This document shows positions 51,101 through 59,512 of a stretch of 64,000 bases of DNA, in pieces. The notes beneath the pieces are model-generated. The model was not told the origin of the DNA, ran no database searches, and was given only the letters and a program-made list of their open reading frames with translations. The stretch's first letter is position 1. The number at the start of each line of letters is the position of its first letter. A program made the translations under genes and the position numbers. The DNA comes from CAWHHZ01 sp963829355 (GTDB lineage: Bacteria; Acidobacteriota; Thermoanaerobaculia; Gp7-AA8; JAHWKK01): assembly GCA_963829355.1 (NCBI GenBank), contig CAWHHZ010000012.1, positions 1 through 64,000 on the forward strand, in the 5' to 3' direction.

Positions 51101-51539
51101 TGAGCCCGGGTGTCGAACGGAAACCACGCGTGTACTGCTCCTTCTCGTCCGAGAGTGGAGTGTGCACGGTCCCGTTCCACTCCAGGGTCAGAACGTGGTC
51201 ATCCCCGAGCGGGGCGACCCGATAGCGTGTGAGAGCAGGCGGCTCGCCGTTCTCCCCGGAACCGATGCCTGGAAACGCGTCGAGCTCGCCGGAAGAGATA
51301 CGCTCGACCGGGGGTGTCGACGCAGTGATCTCGAGGGTGTCGGCGAGTGCCAGCTCGACGTCGGTCGTCGACGGGGGAAACTCGATGCGGTCGGTCACCG
51401 TGATGCTGTGGGTCGTCGGATCGAGCCGAATCTCCATCGTGTGCCGCGGCGCAGTGAGGGCGTCTCCCTGTGCCAGTACGGGAACCGCTGTGATGGCCGC
51501 GAGGCTGAACGCGAGAATGGACGTTGCGATTCGTTTCAT
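48162..51539 (-). CDS. Exported M1-like/M28 peptidase fusion with C-terminal PDZ domain
   Basis: A signal peptide (MKRIATSILAFSLAAITAVP) leads an M1 gluzincin-like domain with HEILHNWWGNSVF and NWCEGLTAYMADHL. A linker precedes an M28 domain with SAHYDHLGYG, HPGADDNASGVAVLV, FAAFTGEESGLIGS, NLDTVGR and LDYHQPSDT, which hold its zinc ligands. A PDZ domain with LGEGDVIVRMNGQEVTDL closes it. The 1125-residue length reflects the three-part fusion. I chose the ATG at 51539 for its GAGGAG site and signal peptide. It lies 14 bases after the M16 gene, so both are likely one operon for peptide degradation outside the cytoplasm. Confidence 0.9.
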   Translation of the reverse strand: MKRIATSILAFSLAAITAVPVLAQGDALTAPRHTMEIRLDPTTHSITVTDRIEFPPSTTDVELALADTLEITASTPPVERISSGELDAFPGIGSGENGEPPALTRYRVAPLGDDHVLTLEWNGTVHTPLSDEKEQYTRGFRSTPGLIGPEGVFLSSTSGWYPLFGDGLVGFELEVVDLPDGWHLIATGAGDSRGLDGRARWRSEGLVDDIYLVGGPLHMWKDSAGMAEALVYLHEQDDALAAKYLTATAQYIEMYRSLIGPYPYGKFALVENFWETGYGMPSFTLLGPQVIRFPFIIVSSYPHEILHNWWGNSVFVEYESGNWCEGLTAYMADHLLKEQRGQGAEYRQSTLQKYRDYVSESRDFPLSEFRSRHSAATEAVGYGKSLMGFHMLRRRLGDDAFREAMSSFYRQFRGKRASFTDIRHVMEKVSGEDLGAFFDDWVGRAGAPALSVSVGDVAAAGDGWTVRGTLHQTQPDSIGHFAFDVPVVLTTRDGVETSEVTLSGPDTPFEITVSSRPLLLEVDPWFDLFRLLDPRETPPSIGQIFGESSILAIVPSTADEDEKARWRGLVEGWQSASHAISITDDMSLEEIPADRSVWILGRENKFARDLMTSDPAMGLEIRDDDIVLDGEDATWDDHSVVVVRRHPGSAEHAVGWLAIDPPDAFPGLGRKLPHYGKYSYLAFEGTEPVNMIKGRWAGVDSPLRVDLRPSDERHDPLPSPEAESSRALAELPPVFSERTLLDHVRWLAAPERDGRGIGTEGLAESAEWIAERFAAAGLQPGGDGGGWFQKLTLPAGPDGEPREIVNVIGYLPGTNEEWKGQWNLVSAHYDHLGYGWPDGEAGALHPGADDNASGVAVLVELAANLASTETPQRALVFAAFTGEESGLIGSRYYAAHPEPFGLDGLRAVVNLDTVGRLFDQKLTVLGAGTADEWQHIFRGIGWVTGVETRMVSAAAEGSDQQAFIEKGIPAVQIFSQAHLDYHQPSDTVAGIDAAGLVKVATAVREALVYLAERPEPLTVTIEGQSGAAPSAPSAGGGRRVRFGTVPDFAFEGDGVRLDGIVPASPAANAGLGEGDVIVRMNGQEVTDLRGYAEILRQLEPGQTVEVVYLRDGEKRTVTVIVEARD

Positions 51540-51553
51540 GGGTGCTCCTCGGT

Positions 51554-54220
51554 TCATCGGACGACGACGATCTGGAATCCTTCCGGATCGAGCCACGTCC
51601 GGGCGAGCTTCTCGAGGGTCTTGCGGTCGACACGATTCATCGCGTCCAGGGTACGGGGATCGTCTTCGTGCGGAGCTCCCTCGAAGGCCTCGAGCCCGAG
51701 TGATCGCGCTCGATTGATCGCGCTCATCTGGCGCATGAGGGCGCGACTGCGTTCCACTGCCCGCACACGTTCGATCTCTTCGTCGCTCGCCATCTCCTCG
51801 CGCAGGCGATGCATCTGTTCCCGGACGGCCTCGATGACCTGGTCGACGTTGTCAGGCCGCGTTCCGACGGTTACGGAGAACCAGGCGCGGTCGGCAGCGA
51901 GGGAGACCGAAGCTCCGAGACGGTAAGCCAGTCCCTGTTGCTCGCGGATCGTACGGCTCATCCGATCGGAGAGAACCGCGGCGAGGAGCATGACGCCGGC
52001 GCGGTCGTTCTCAGCGATCTCGCCGATTCGGCCCATGGAGACCTGTGCCTGCTCCGAGGCGATCTCCACGACCACTGGCTCCACGGCCGGTCGTGTCAGT
52101 GGCCACGCTGGAATCGACGGCAGCTCGACAGTGGGGGACTCCGTCTCGAAGCGCTCGGTGATTGCGCCGAAGACGTCTTCCGGTGCAGCGGGGCTGACGG
52201 CAGTGATGATCAGTCCGCCCGGTACGAGATACTGCGCCGCAAAGTCGCGCAGCTCGTCCGCCGTGATCGCCTCGAGACTCTCCGCGGTTCCCCCGACCGG
52301 CCGGACCTCGGGGTGTGACGCGCCGAGCATGGCCAGGCGATAGGCAGTGCGTGCTCGCTCGGATGGCGAGGTCGCGACTTTTTGAGCACGACCGATCCGA
52401 TCATCGAGCAGGGTGTCGAGCTCGGCGGAATCGAGCCGGGGAAGACGAATCATCTCGGCCAGAAGATCGAGAGCGGGAAGCCAGTTCTCCGAGGGAACTT
52501 CGAGCCGGATGAAGGAGTGCGTGGGGCTCGTGTAGTAATCGTCGTAAGGAATGAAGTCGGCGTCCGCGGTCTTGAGCTCGGCGCCGAGTCTCTCGAGTCT
52601 CGCACCGAACTGGGCGCGGGTCGACAGAGCGGTCCCGAGGGGAAGCATGCGGTGAAGTACATCGGCGATCCCGTCACGGTCCGCGGGCTCGCGAGCCGCG
52701 CGATCACGGACGAGAACATGGAACGCGGTGACCTCACCCGGCGTCTCGCGCCGAACGATGACGCGCAGACCGTTCGGAAGTGTCCTGTCGAGCAGGTCGG
52801 CGTTTTTGCCGCTCGTCATCGTAACGTCCACTGGCGGGGTGGGGTCGGTCGGGGTCAGCCGGCCGGGGCCAGGACGTTCCACTTCCTGACTGACAATCGC
52901 GACCCGGGCGGTGGCGCTGGCATCGGCAAGCAGGGAGCGGGCGACATCGGCAACCTCGTCCGGATCTGTCTGGTCATCAGGAGTCAGGACCGGCGCAAGT
53001 TCTCCGGTGCATGCTGCAATCGTGTCGGACCGGAGCATGCCGAAGTAGTGAATTCGCTGACCCATGAGGAGAGCACTCGAGCGGCTACTCCTCGCGACCC
53101 GGAGAACCTCGACCGGATCGATTCTCGCCAACGTCATATCGGGCCGGCCGATCGAAGAGAGTGCGGTGAGGATCTCGTCGACCGCGGCGTCGGGATCGAC
53201 CGACTCCGCGATGCCAGCATCGATCCGGATGCTGCTTCCCTCGCGCCGGGGTACGTAACTGGCCGAAAGCGCGGGAACGCGCTCCGGCGATACTGCTCGT
53301 CGCAGGGGACCGGCATCACTCCCGAGGAGATCGGCCAGAGTCTGGGCCGCATGACCTGACGGCTCGCACGGTCCGGGAGCAGGAATCGAGATCGCGAGGA
53401 TCGTCTCCGCGCCGGGGAGTGAGACGCGGTTGACGGTCCCGGGCGTTGTTTCGGCGAAGGGGCTGGTGACGTCTTCGACCGCGCGGCCCACGGGGCGCGC
53501 CCCGTAAGCGGTCCGGATCATCGCGAGCATCGGCACGAGCTCGAAGTCACCGATGACGACGAGCGCCATGTTGTTCGGAACATACTGTCGCTCGTAGTAG
53601 GAGCGGATCCGGTCCAGCGTGAGCCCTTCGAGTGATGCTTCGGTGCCGATCACGGGCCGCCCCCAGGGCGTGCGGGGTGAGAGTGCCTCACGCAGGAGAC
53701 GGTCGCTCTCTTCTCCCGGTCTGGCGAGATCTTTGGCGAGCTCCTCGAGAACGATCTTGCGTTCTTTCTCGAATTTGTCCGGCGGGAGGGAGGAGTCGAA
53801 CAGCATCGCCGCCTGAATCTCGAGCCCTGCCTTTGCCGCTTCCGCGGGCACGAGCATCGTGAACGCGGTGAAGTCCTCGCTCGTGTGCGCGTTGTTGTAT
53901 CCGCCGATCCGATCGACCGCGTCGTAGAGCTCTTCCTGGGACATCTTCGTCGTACCGTTGAATAGCAGATGCTCGAGGAAGTGCGAGGCGCCGGAGACGT
54001 CCTCGGACTCGAGCGCGGATCCGGCCCCGACGACCGCGGTGAAGCAGACCATCGGAACCTCGTGGCGTTCGATGAGCGCGACGCGAAGACCGTTGTCGAG
54101 AACCGTCTCGAGATACCCCGACGCCTGGCTCGTATCCGGTGTTGCGGTGGCGGGGAGGGTGGCGATCAGCAGCAGGAGAAAGAGAAGGGGAATGGATCGT
54201 TTCCGCGTACCGTCAGACAT
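51554..54220 (-). CDS. Exported M16 zinc peptidase (insulinase family)
   Basis: A signal peptide (RSIPLLFLLLLIATLPATAT) is followed by two M16 repeats. The first holds the inverted zinc motif HFLEH near residue 80 with a later ERKIVLEELAK. The second (from about 480, LPNGLRVIVRRETPGEV) lacks HxxEH, as usual for the inactive half. The length of 888 residues matches fused M16 proteins. I chose the ATG at 54220 because farther upstream the frame enters a family A repeat. Confidence 0.9.
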   Translation of the reverse strand: MSDGTRKRSIPLLFLLLLIATLPATATPDTSQASGYLETVLDNGLRVALIERHEVPMVCFTAVVGAGSALESEDVSGASHFLEHLLFNGTTKMSQEELYDAVDRIGGYNNAHTSEDFTAFTMLVPAEAAKAGLEIQAAMLFDSSLPPDKFEKERKIVLEELAKDLARPGEESDRLLREALSPRTPWGRPVIGTEASLEGLTLDRIRSYYERQYVPNNMALVVIGDFELVPMLAMIRTAYGARPVGRAVEDVTSPFAETTPGTVNRVSLPGAETILAISIPAPGPCEPSGHAAQTLADLLGSDAGPLRRAVSPERVPALSASYVPRREGSSIRIDAGIAESVDPDAAVDEILTALSSIGRPDMTLARIDPVEVLRVARSSRSSALLMGQRIHYFGMLRSDTIAACTGELAPVLTPDDQTDPDEVADVARSLLADASATARVAIVSQEVERPGPGRLTPTDPTPPVDVTMTSGKNADLLDRTLPNGLRVIVRRETPGEVTAFHVLVRDRAAREPADRDGIADVLHRMLPLGTALSTRAQFGARLERLGAELKTADADFIPYDDYYTSPTHSFIRLEVPSENWLPALDLLAEMIRLPRLDSAELDTLLDDRIGRAQKVATSPSERARTAYRLAMLGASHPEVRPVGGTAESLEAITADELRDFAAQYLVPGGLIITAVSPAAPEDVFGAITERFETESPTVELPSIPAWPLTRPAVEPVVVEIASEQAQVSMGRIGEIAENDRAGVMLLAAVLSDRMSRTIREQQGLAYRLGASVSLAADRAWFSVTVGTRPDNVDQVIEAVREQMHRLREEMASDEEIERVRAVERSRALMRQMSAINRARSLGLEAFEGAPHEDDPRTLDAMNRVDRKTLEKLARTWLDPEGFQIVVVR

Positions 54221-54409
54221 GAGTGGAGTATATCCACGCTTCATGGCGAGCTGAAGGAGTGTGCCCGATCCGTACGCGGGCTCAGATTCTTCTACGCTCC
54301 TGCTCCGAGGCTCGCTCGGGCGGGATGACATGCTGACGTTGGCTCGATCGGATTCGGGCAATAGAAGGGCTGAACGAACGGGCAGATTGGCGGATGCCGG
54401 CGCTCCACG

Positions 54410-54531
54410 GTCTGGCACCCCTGCCGGGGTGCTGCGAAGAACATTGGAGGGGTTCGGGGGTCCGGTGGTGCCTCGCTTCGCTCGGAACCACCGGCTACCG
54501 TCTGGCACGCCTTCGGCGTGCGGGGGGGTGC
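54410..54531. repeat. Family A palindromic repeat
   Basis: gcacccctgccggggtgctg, a variant middle hairpin (ggtggtgcctcgcttcgctc, then aaccaccggc) and cggcacgcc-type end. Confidence 0.8.
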
Positions 54532-54564
54532 GCTAAGGACTCCGGAACCTCTGGCGCGTCCCGA

Positions 54565-55167
54565 TCATTCGACCCTCTCCGCCCTGACGATGAAGCGGTT
54601 GGGCGCGGACCCGATGAAGTTGAACGGGTGGCAGGTCACGAGGGTCAGCACTTCGTTCTCGGTGGGATCGAGCACGCTTATTTCCGTCGGAGGGACGACC
54701 TCGAGCGAGACGACACGGTACTCGTATTCGTGGGGCGGGACGACGAGCACGATGCGGTCGTCCACGCTTATGTTGCGAAGGCCGCGGAAGAAGGTGTCGC
54801 GATGGCCGGCGAGCACCGTGTTCCCGATCTCGCCCGGACGCGCGGTGTCGGTGACGTGACCGACGGCAAGATCGAGTGTCTCGTCGTCGACTCCCTGGCG
54901 CACGATGGCACTGACTTCGACCCGCGGGATCTCGATTCGCCCCATCACGAGTGGATCGAGCGCTTCGGTTTGCGGGGCGACCACTCCATCGCTGCAGCCA
55001 CTCTCCGGAACCGGAGCAGGCTGAGCGTCCGCCAATGCGAGACTCTGGCGAGCCTGGTACTGCCAGCGAGAATCCGTCGCCGCGAACACGCCGAGAAGCA
55101 ACGAGACACCCCCGACTACGAGAGCGATCTCGAGACCTCGAAGCCACTTCGCGGCGACGGTCTTCAT
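54565..55167 (-). CDS. Class D-like sortase
   Basis: The 200-residue protein has an N-terminal membrane anchor (IALVVGGVSLLLGVFAA). The sortase barrel follows with IEIPRVEVSAIVRQGVDDET, VLAGHRDTFFRGLRNI (catalytic His), LTLVTCHPFNFIGSAPNRF (catalytic Cys) and RFIVRAERV (Arg). Sortases cleave an LPxT-type signal and attach the protein to a nucleophile. The gene directly upstream encodes its probable substrate, sharing one base (TAATG). A truncated duplicate lies at 17168. Confidence 0.9.
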   Translation of the reverse strand: MKTVAAKWLRGLEIALVVGGVSLLLGVFAATDSRWQYQARQSLALADAQPAPVPESGCSDGVVAPQTEALDPLVMGRIEIPRVEVSAIVRQGVDDETLDLAVGHVTDTARPGEIGNTVLAGHRDTFFRGLRNISVDDRIVLVVPPHEYEYRVVSLEVVPPTEISVLDPTENEVLTLVTCHPFNFIGSAPNRFIVRAERVE

Positions 55168-55847
55168 TACGCGATCCGGATCGAGCGAACCACGAGCGCG
55201 GCGCCGATCATCAGGAATCCAAGGAGCCCCATCAACGGGGTTCGGCTTGCGGTGCGAGGCAGCTCACGCACGGGAACGACCTTCACAGCCGGTTTCGGCG
55301 CGACCGGTTTCGGCGCGACATACTTGACGACTTTCTTCTCGGGATTCACGACCTCGAGCTCGACGGTCTCGAGATCTGGCTCGACCGCGTCCTTGTACGC
55401 GACGACCGGGGCCTTCCCGCCGGTCGCAAGCTGCATGGCACGACCCTCGGGATAAACGATGTCGTGTCCACCGCCGCTCACCGGATCCGCAGCAAACCAG
55501 GTCCTCAGGGCTCGCGGCGAGTTCTCCGTGGGGGGGTAGTAGACGAATTCCGTGAAGTTCGTGTCATCCCTCTCGACCGGGTCGGGGTGGGGAACCGAAA
55601 GGACGGTCGCGTAGATTTCGGACAAGTCTTCGTTGGTCACCTGCAGAAAGTTTCGATTCGCATTTTTCGGCAGGACCCGGATAACGTACCGCCCCGGTTG
55701 AAGAACCGTGCCGCCGACATCGAGTGGCTCGGTGACGGTCAGGAACGATGTCTCGGGTATCGGTGCCGCCATCGCACCGGGCGCTGTTATCCCGCCGACG
55801 ATCACGACGACGGCGGACAAAACCATCAGTTTCGAGAATGCTTTCAT
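55167..55847 (-). CDS. Sortase substrate with LPRTA sorting signal
   Basis: A signal peptide (LMVLSAVVVIVGGITAPGAM) precedes a beta-rich domain with LDVGGTVLQPGRYVIRVLPK and RNFLQVTNEDLSEIYATVLS. A Pro/Lys linker (VAPKPVAPKPAVKVV) follows, then a sorting signal: ELPRTASRT, a hydrophobic segment and a positive tail RSIRIA. LPRTA suits class D or related sortases. A dedicated sortase-substrate pair is known in some Gram-negative phyla. Confidence 0.85.
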   Translation of the reverse strand: MKAFSKLMVLSAVVVIVGGITAPGAMAAPIPETSFLTVTEPLDVGGTVLQPGRYVIRVLPKNANRNFLQVTNEDLSEIYATVLSVPHPDPVERDDTNFTEFVYYPPTENSPRALRTWFAADPVSGGGHDIVYPEGRAMQLATGGKAPVVAYKDAVEPDLETVELEVVNPEKKVVKYVAPKPVAPKPAVKVVPVRELPRTASRTPLMGLLGFLMIGAALVVRSIRIA

Positions 55848-56045
55848 ATTGATTCTCCCTCGTTAAAGCTTTCGTTGTTTGTTCTCGTATTCGTTCGGCG
55901 CCGGACGATTCCAACTCCGAAGTGACGCGGAGAAAAAAGCCCTCCGATCCGACAAACTGCAAGGGATGAGCCTCTTCCGTTGCCCGGCCCCTCGAGCAGG
56001 GTGAAAGCGGACGTTCTGTCACGTGGTTTGGGGTCGGCTCGCACC

Positions 56046-56102
56046 CGGGGGTCGGCTCTCCAGGGCGGACTCGCAGGGGGCTCCAGCCCCCCGCAAGCCC
56101 GA
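56046..56102. repeat. Family D repeat
   Basis: ggtcggctctccagggcgga and ggggctccagccccc; the second copy is at 62270. The rest of 55848-56197 shows no gene. Confidence 0.75.
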
Positions 56103-56197
56103 TGTAACGACCAGACGAACCGCCGACCGCAGACCTGACCCTCAGGGTTTCGGAGGTTCGAGAATTTGAGCGCGAGCGCGTTCGCGCGCGCGTCTTC

Positions 56198-56345
56198 CGG
56201 CACCCCTGCCGGGGTGCTGCGTGATTGATGGTGGGCGGTTGACCGGCGGTTGCGCCTCCGGCGCTACCGCCGGCTAAGGGCCTGCACGCCTTCAGCGTGC
56301 GGGGATTGCGCTCCGTATTCCGTCGCCCCTCCGGGGCTCTGGATT
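56198..56345. repeat. Family A repeat followed by a family B tail
   Basis: gcacccctgccggggtgctg to cacgccttcagcgtgcgg, then gtcgcccctccggggctctg. Confidence 0.8.
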
Positions 56346-56457
56346 GTGAGCGGGATTGACTAGCGAGCGATGGCTATCCCAGGCCGGTTGATGATGAGGA
56401 GGGGGCTCGACTTGTGGTCCGGTCGGTGTGGTCCGGTGGCCGAGGTAGAATGGTCTC

Positions 56458-56658
56458 ATGACCAGGCAGAAGAGCTCGACTGCGAAAGAACGTATGGTTG
56501 CCGTACTGAACGAGCAGCCTGATGACAGCTCGTACGACGAGCTGTTGCGCGAACCAGGGTTCCACCGGATGATCGAAAGAGGAGTTGCTGACGCCGACGC
56601 CGGCAGAGTCGTATCGCAGAGGGATGTCGAACGCGAGGCGGCGGAGTGGCGGAAGTAG
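56458..56658 (+). CDS. Antitoxin of a truncated ParE module
   Basis: The 66-residue protein MTRQKSSTAKERMVAVLNEQ has PDDSSYDELLREPGFHRMIE and a helix ending VVSQRDVEREAAEWRK. This is the form of antitoxins that precede RelE/ParE toxins. It overlaps the toxin start by 13 bases. Confidence 0.75.
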   Translation: MTRQKSSTAKERMVAVLNEQPDDSSYDELLREPGFHRMIERGVADADAGRVVSQRDVEREAAEWRK

Positions 56659-56795
56659 TCTGGACTCGTGAGGCTCTGCAATGGCTGCGGGAAATCCGCG
56701 AGCGAATCGCAGAGGATCATCCCACGGCAGCGGATAACGTAGTGCGGTCTATTCTCGACCGAACCAGAAACCTGGCGACCTTTGAGCTGTCAGAG
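56646..56795 (+). pseudogene. ParE/RelE toxin truncated by a repeat
   Basis: A GTG start gives MAEVVWTREALQWLREIRER, then AEDHPTAADNVVRSILDRTR and NLATFELSEV. These are the two N-terminal helices of ParE; the catalytic sheet is missing because the frame enters a family B repeat at about 56796. Confidence 0.8.
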
Positions 56796-56972
56796 GTCTC
56801 TGTCGCCCCTGCCGGGGCTCGCGTTGTCTCGGCGTCGGCTCAGGACCGGGGGGTGCGCTCGTTCCTCGCTTGCCCCCGGCTACTTTCTGTCGCCCCTCCG
56901 GGGCTCTTGGGCGTGCGAGGCGGCGGGTTGGTAGCCCGCGACCCGGCCGGTTGAAAACCGGCGCTACGCTTT
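56796..56972. repeat. Family B plus family C repeats
   Basis: gtcgcccctgccggggctcg to gtcgcccctccggggctctt, then gacccggccggttgaaaacc. Confidence 0.85.
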
Positions 56973-57013
56973 CGATGGTGCGACGACGTTGTCTCTTGCG
57001 TTTCGTCGAGCCC

Positions 57014-57030
57014 ACGATTACCGTAATCGT
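57014..57030. promoter_or_regulatory. 17-bp palindrome ahead of the glycosyltransferase operon
   Basis: ACGATTACCGTAATCGT is palindromic around its central base. It lies 48 bases upstream of the first glycosyltransferase ATG and could be an operator. Confidence 0.4.
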
Positions 57031-57077
57031 CGAAAATCGTTCTATCGTTCCATCAACGGAAGGAGAAAGCACGCCAG

Positions 57078-58277
57078 ATGCTCCAGCTCCGGCATCGTGC
57101 TCTCTATGCGGCCTTCGATCGGTTCCCCTGTCGAAAAGGGGCGGCGATCCATATCGGCCAGTTCGCGTCGACGCTGTTCGAGTCGATGGGAGGCGGTCTC
57201 CTCTACGTCGTGGGTGACGAGTCGCTGCCATCTCACCAGGTCGAGGGGGCGATCGAGATCGTCCGCGCGACGCCGTCCGCGGAGAACTTCCTCCAGCGGA
57301 CCATCCAGTTCGGGATGCGCCTCCGATCGCTGCTCGACGAGAGCAGCTCGGATCTCGAGATCTGTCACTTCCGCGATCCCTGGAGCGGAGTCGAGATCGT
57401 CACCCGTCCGCACGACTATGCAACGGTCTACGAGGTCAACGCGCTCCCGTCGATCGAACTGCCGTTTTCCTATCCGTTCATCGCTCCGGAAACGCTCGAC
57501 AAGATCCGGAACCTCGAGCGGATCTGTCTCGAGGGAGCCGATGTGATCATCACGCCGGCCTGGACGATTCGGGAGAGGCTTCTGCAAATCGGAGTGGACG
57601 CCGAGAGGATCCGCGTGATTCCAAACGGGGCGGATCTTCCCGGGATCGTGCCCCGCCCCACCGATGCTCCGGACCGCTACATTCTTTATTTCGGGGCACT
57701 GCAGCCGTGGCAGGGTTTCGAGACGCTGCTGCGCGCTTTTGCGAGACTGGCCGATCTGGAGGACCTTCGGCTCGTGGTGTGCGTCTCCCGCTGGTCGGCC
57801 CAGGCGAAGCGGTACAGGAAGTTCGCCGCGAAACTCGGGGTCGACGAACGAGTGCTCTGGTTCGATGCTCTCGAAGAAGCGGATCTCGCTCCGTGGCGGT
57901 CGCACGCCCTGCTCTCGATCGCACCGCTCAAAGATTGTGCAAGGAATGTCGAACAGGGTTGCGCGCCTCTGAAGATCCTCGAGTCACTCGCCTCCGGAGT
58001 GCCGGTCGTGGCCTCCGATCTGCCGTCGGTCCGCGAGATCATGACCGATGGTGTGGAGGGACGACTGATCCATCCCGATCGTCCGGGAGATCTCGCGAGG
58101 ACCATTCGAGTTCTTCTCGAGTACCCGGCGGAGCGGGAGCGGATGGGAAAGGCTGCCCGACGACGGGTGGAAAAGGTTTCACCTGGACGCATGCGAGAGC
58201 CAGTCTCGCGGCGCTCTACGAAGAAGTGTCCGGCCGGCATGGTGCCGTTCCGAGCGGTCGCAGAGGAGAGAGCATGA
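57078..58277 (+). CDS. GT4-family glycosyltransferase with a frame disturbance near its C-terminus
   Basis: The protein MLQLRHRALYAAFDRFPCRK has an N-terminal Rossmann part (KGAAIHIGQFASTLFESMGG). A GT-B nucleotide-sugar domain follows with RIRVIPNGADLPGIV, DRYILYFGALQPWQGFETLL, CAPLKILESLASGVPVVASD (the ExxxxG-like site) and SVREIMTDGVEGRLI. Near 58175 (ggaaaagg) the expected helix FTWTHARASLAALYEEV appears in another frame. The frame then returns so that the stop (TGA) overlaps the next ATG. A local double shift replaces about 25 residues. Confidence 0.8.
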   Translation: MLQLRHRALYAAFDRFPCRKGAAIHIGQFASTLFESMGGGLLYVVGDESLPSHQVEGAIEIVRATPSAENFLQRTIQFGMRLRSLLDESSSDLEICHFRDPWSGVEIVTRPHDYATVYEVNALPSIELPFSYPFIAPETLDKIRNLERICLEGADVIITPAWTIRERLLQIGVDAERIRVIPNGADLPGIVPRPTDAPDRYILYFGALQPWQGFETLLRAFARLADLEDLRLVVCVSRWSAQAKRYRKFAAKLGVDERVLWFDALEEADLAPWRSHALLSIAPLKDCARNVEQGCAPLKILESLASGVPVVASDLPSVREIMTDGVEGRLIHPDRPGDLARTIRVLLEYPAERERMGKAARRRVEKVSPGRMREPVSRRSTKKCPAGMVPFRAVAEERA

Positions 58278-59129
58278 GCGCCTGGAACCCAGGTAGCGAA
58301 CTGACGGAAGAACAGAAAACGATCCTTCGAGAAAAGAAGGTGAAGGTGAACCGGTCGCCGGACTTCGCTCCTGGCCCTGCTGGGACCGCTGGCCGATTAC
58401 GACCAGAAGGCTGATCGCGCGCGCACCCGCCTCGGCTGTTCCGCCCTGGTTCTCGGGCTGGTTTCGGTCATCGCGGCATTCATCGCTCTCGCGAACAATC
58501 TGGCGTCGATCATGGTGATCGGGGTCGTACTTCTGATTGCAGCGACCGTCACCGCGGCCGTTCTCTGGAACAGGCTCCGATCGCTCGATCTCTCGAACAA
58601 TCTGCGCGTGTTCGCACTCCCGGTCCTGGCGCTTCTCTCCGAGGACATGGAGCCGAGTCAGCCGGTGCAGATTCGACTCGATCTGTCGCCCTGCACGGCC
58701 AAATCGAAACTCACCGAAAAGACCGAGCCGTACAGCTCCGGGGCGTACTACAAAATCATTGACTCGTTCTACCTGGATCCCTGGATGGAGGGATCGGCCG
58801 CGCTGGCGGATGGCAGCCGGCTCTCCTGGACGATCACCGACCGGATTCGAGAGCGGAAGAAGACCAAGAGGAATCCGCGTGGCAAGATCAAGACGAAGAC
58901 CAAACACAGCAAAAAGTCCGTGATGAACGTACGCGTGGAACTCCCGTCCGGGAGCTATGCGGTGGAGTCCCCGAGCGATGCAGATGTCCAGGCCGGCGGG
59001 AAGCGCAATGTATTCAAGCTCTCCGACACGGTGAAGGCGGCAAACCTCGACCCGATCAGTCCGGGGACATTCGTGGATCTGGTCGCGGCAGCTTATGGGC
59101 GCGTTGCGCCGGTCAGGAGATCCTCATGA
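58274..59129 (+). pseudogene. Membrane protein with two helices, single frameshift
   Basis: MSAWNPGSELTEEQKTILRE continues to SPDFA. Near 58365-58372 the frame must change to read LALLGPLADYDQKADRARTR, followed by two membrane segments (LGLVSVIAAFIALANNLASI, MVIGVVLLIAATVTAAVLW). A soluble part (VQIRLDLSPCTAKSKLTEKT, MNVRVELPSGSYAVESPSD) comes last. I do not recognise the family. The end overlaps the next gene by 4 bases. Confidence 0.65.
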
Positions 59130-59512
59130 GCCAATGCATGGCGAAGAATGGCTTCTTTTCGCTGCGAGACTGCAATCAGCCGGCGATTCGGCCATGCGTC
59201 GGTTGCCAGAGGCAGGTCTGCTATGACCATCTCGAACGCGAGGGGGGATCTTCTCGATGTCTCGACTGCGCCGCGAAAACGGGAGAGCAGAGCGAGCAGG
59301 CGTTCGACCAGGGGGCCACGAGCCAGAGCTACGACAGGTCGTGGGCCTATCGGTACCGCCACCGCTACTACACCGGACGTGACTATCATCCCATCTTCTG
59401 GGGTAGCAGCTACCATCACTACTACGACGACTATGACGTCCGGTCGTTCGATCGCACGGACGCCGGGTTCGAGGACGACGCCGACGAAAGCGCAGGATTC
59501 GGTGACAGTTGA
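59126..59512 (+). CDS. Small zinc-binding protein with Tyr/His-rich tail
   Basis: The 128-residue protein MSQCMAKNGFFSLRDCNQPA has cysteine pairs CVGCQRQVCYDHLE and CLDCAAKTG, resembling a B-box-like zinc site. A low-complexity tail follows (SWAYRYRHRYYTGRDYHPIF, YHHYYDDYD) with an acidic end. It may bind metal or partner proteins. Its place inside a glycosyltransferase operon gives no clear role. Confidence 0.65.
   Translation: MSQCMAKNGFFSLRDCNQPAIRPCVGCQRQVCYDHLEREGGSSRCLDCAAKTGEQSEQAFDQGATSQSYDRSWAYRYRHRYYTGRDYHPIFWGSSYHHYYDDYDVRSFDRTDAGFEDDADESAGFGDS

Noticed and set aside
51540..54508. Upstream extension of the M16 gene to 54508
   Set aside because: The extra codons run through a family A repeat; the ATG at 54220 directly precedes a signal peptide.
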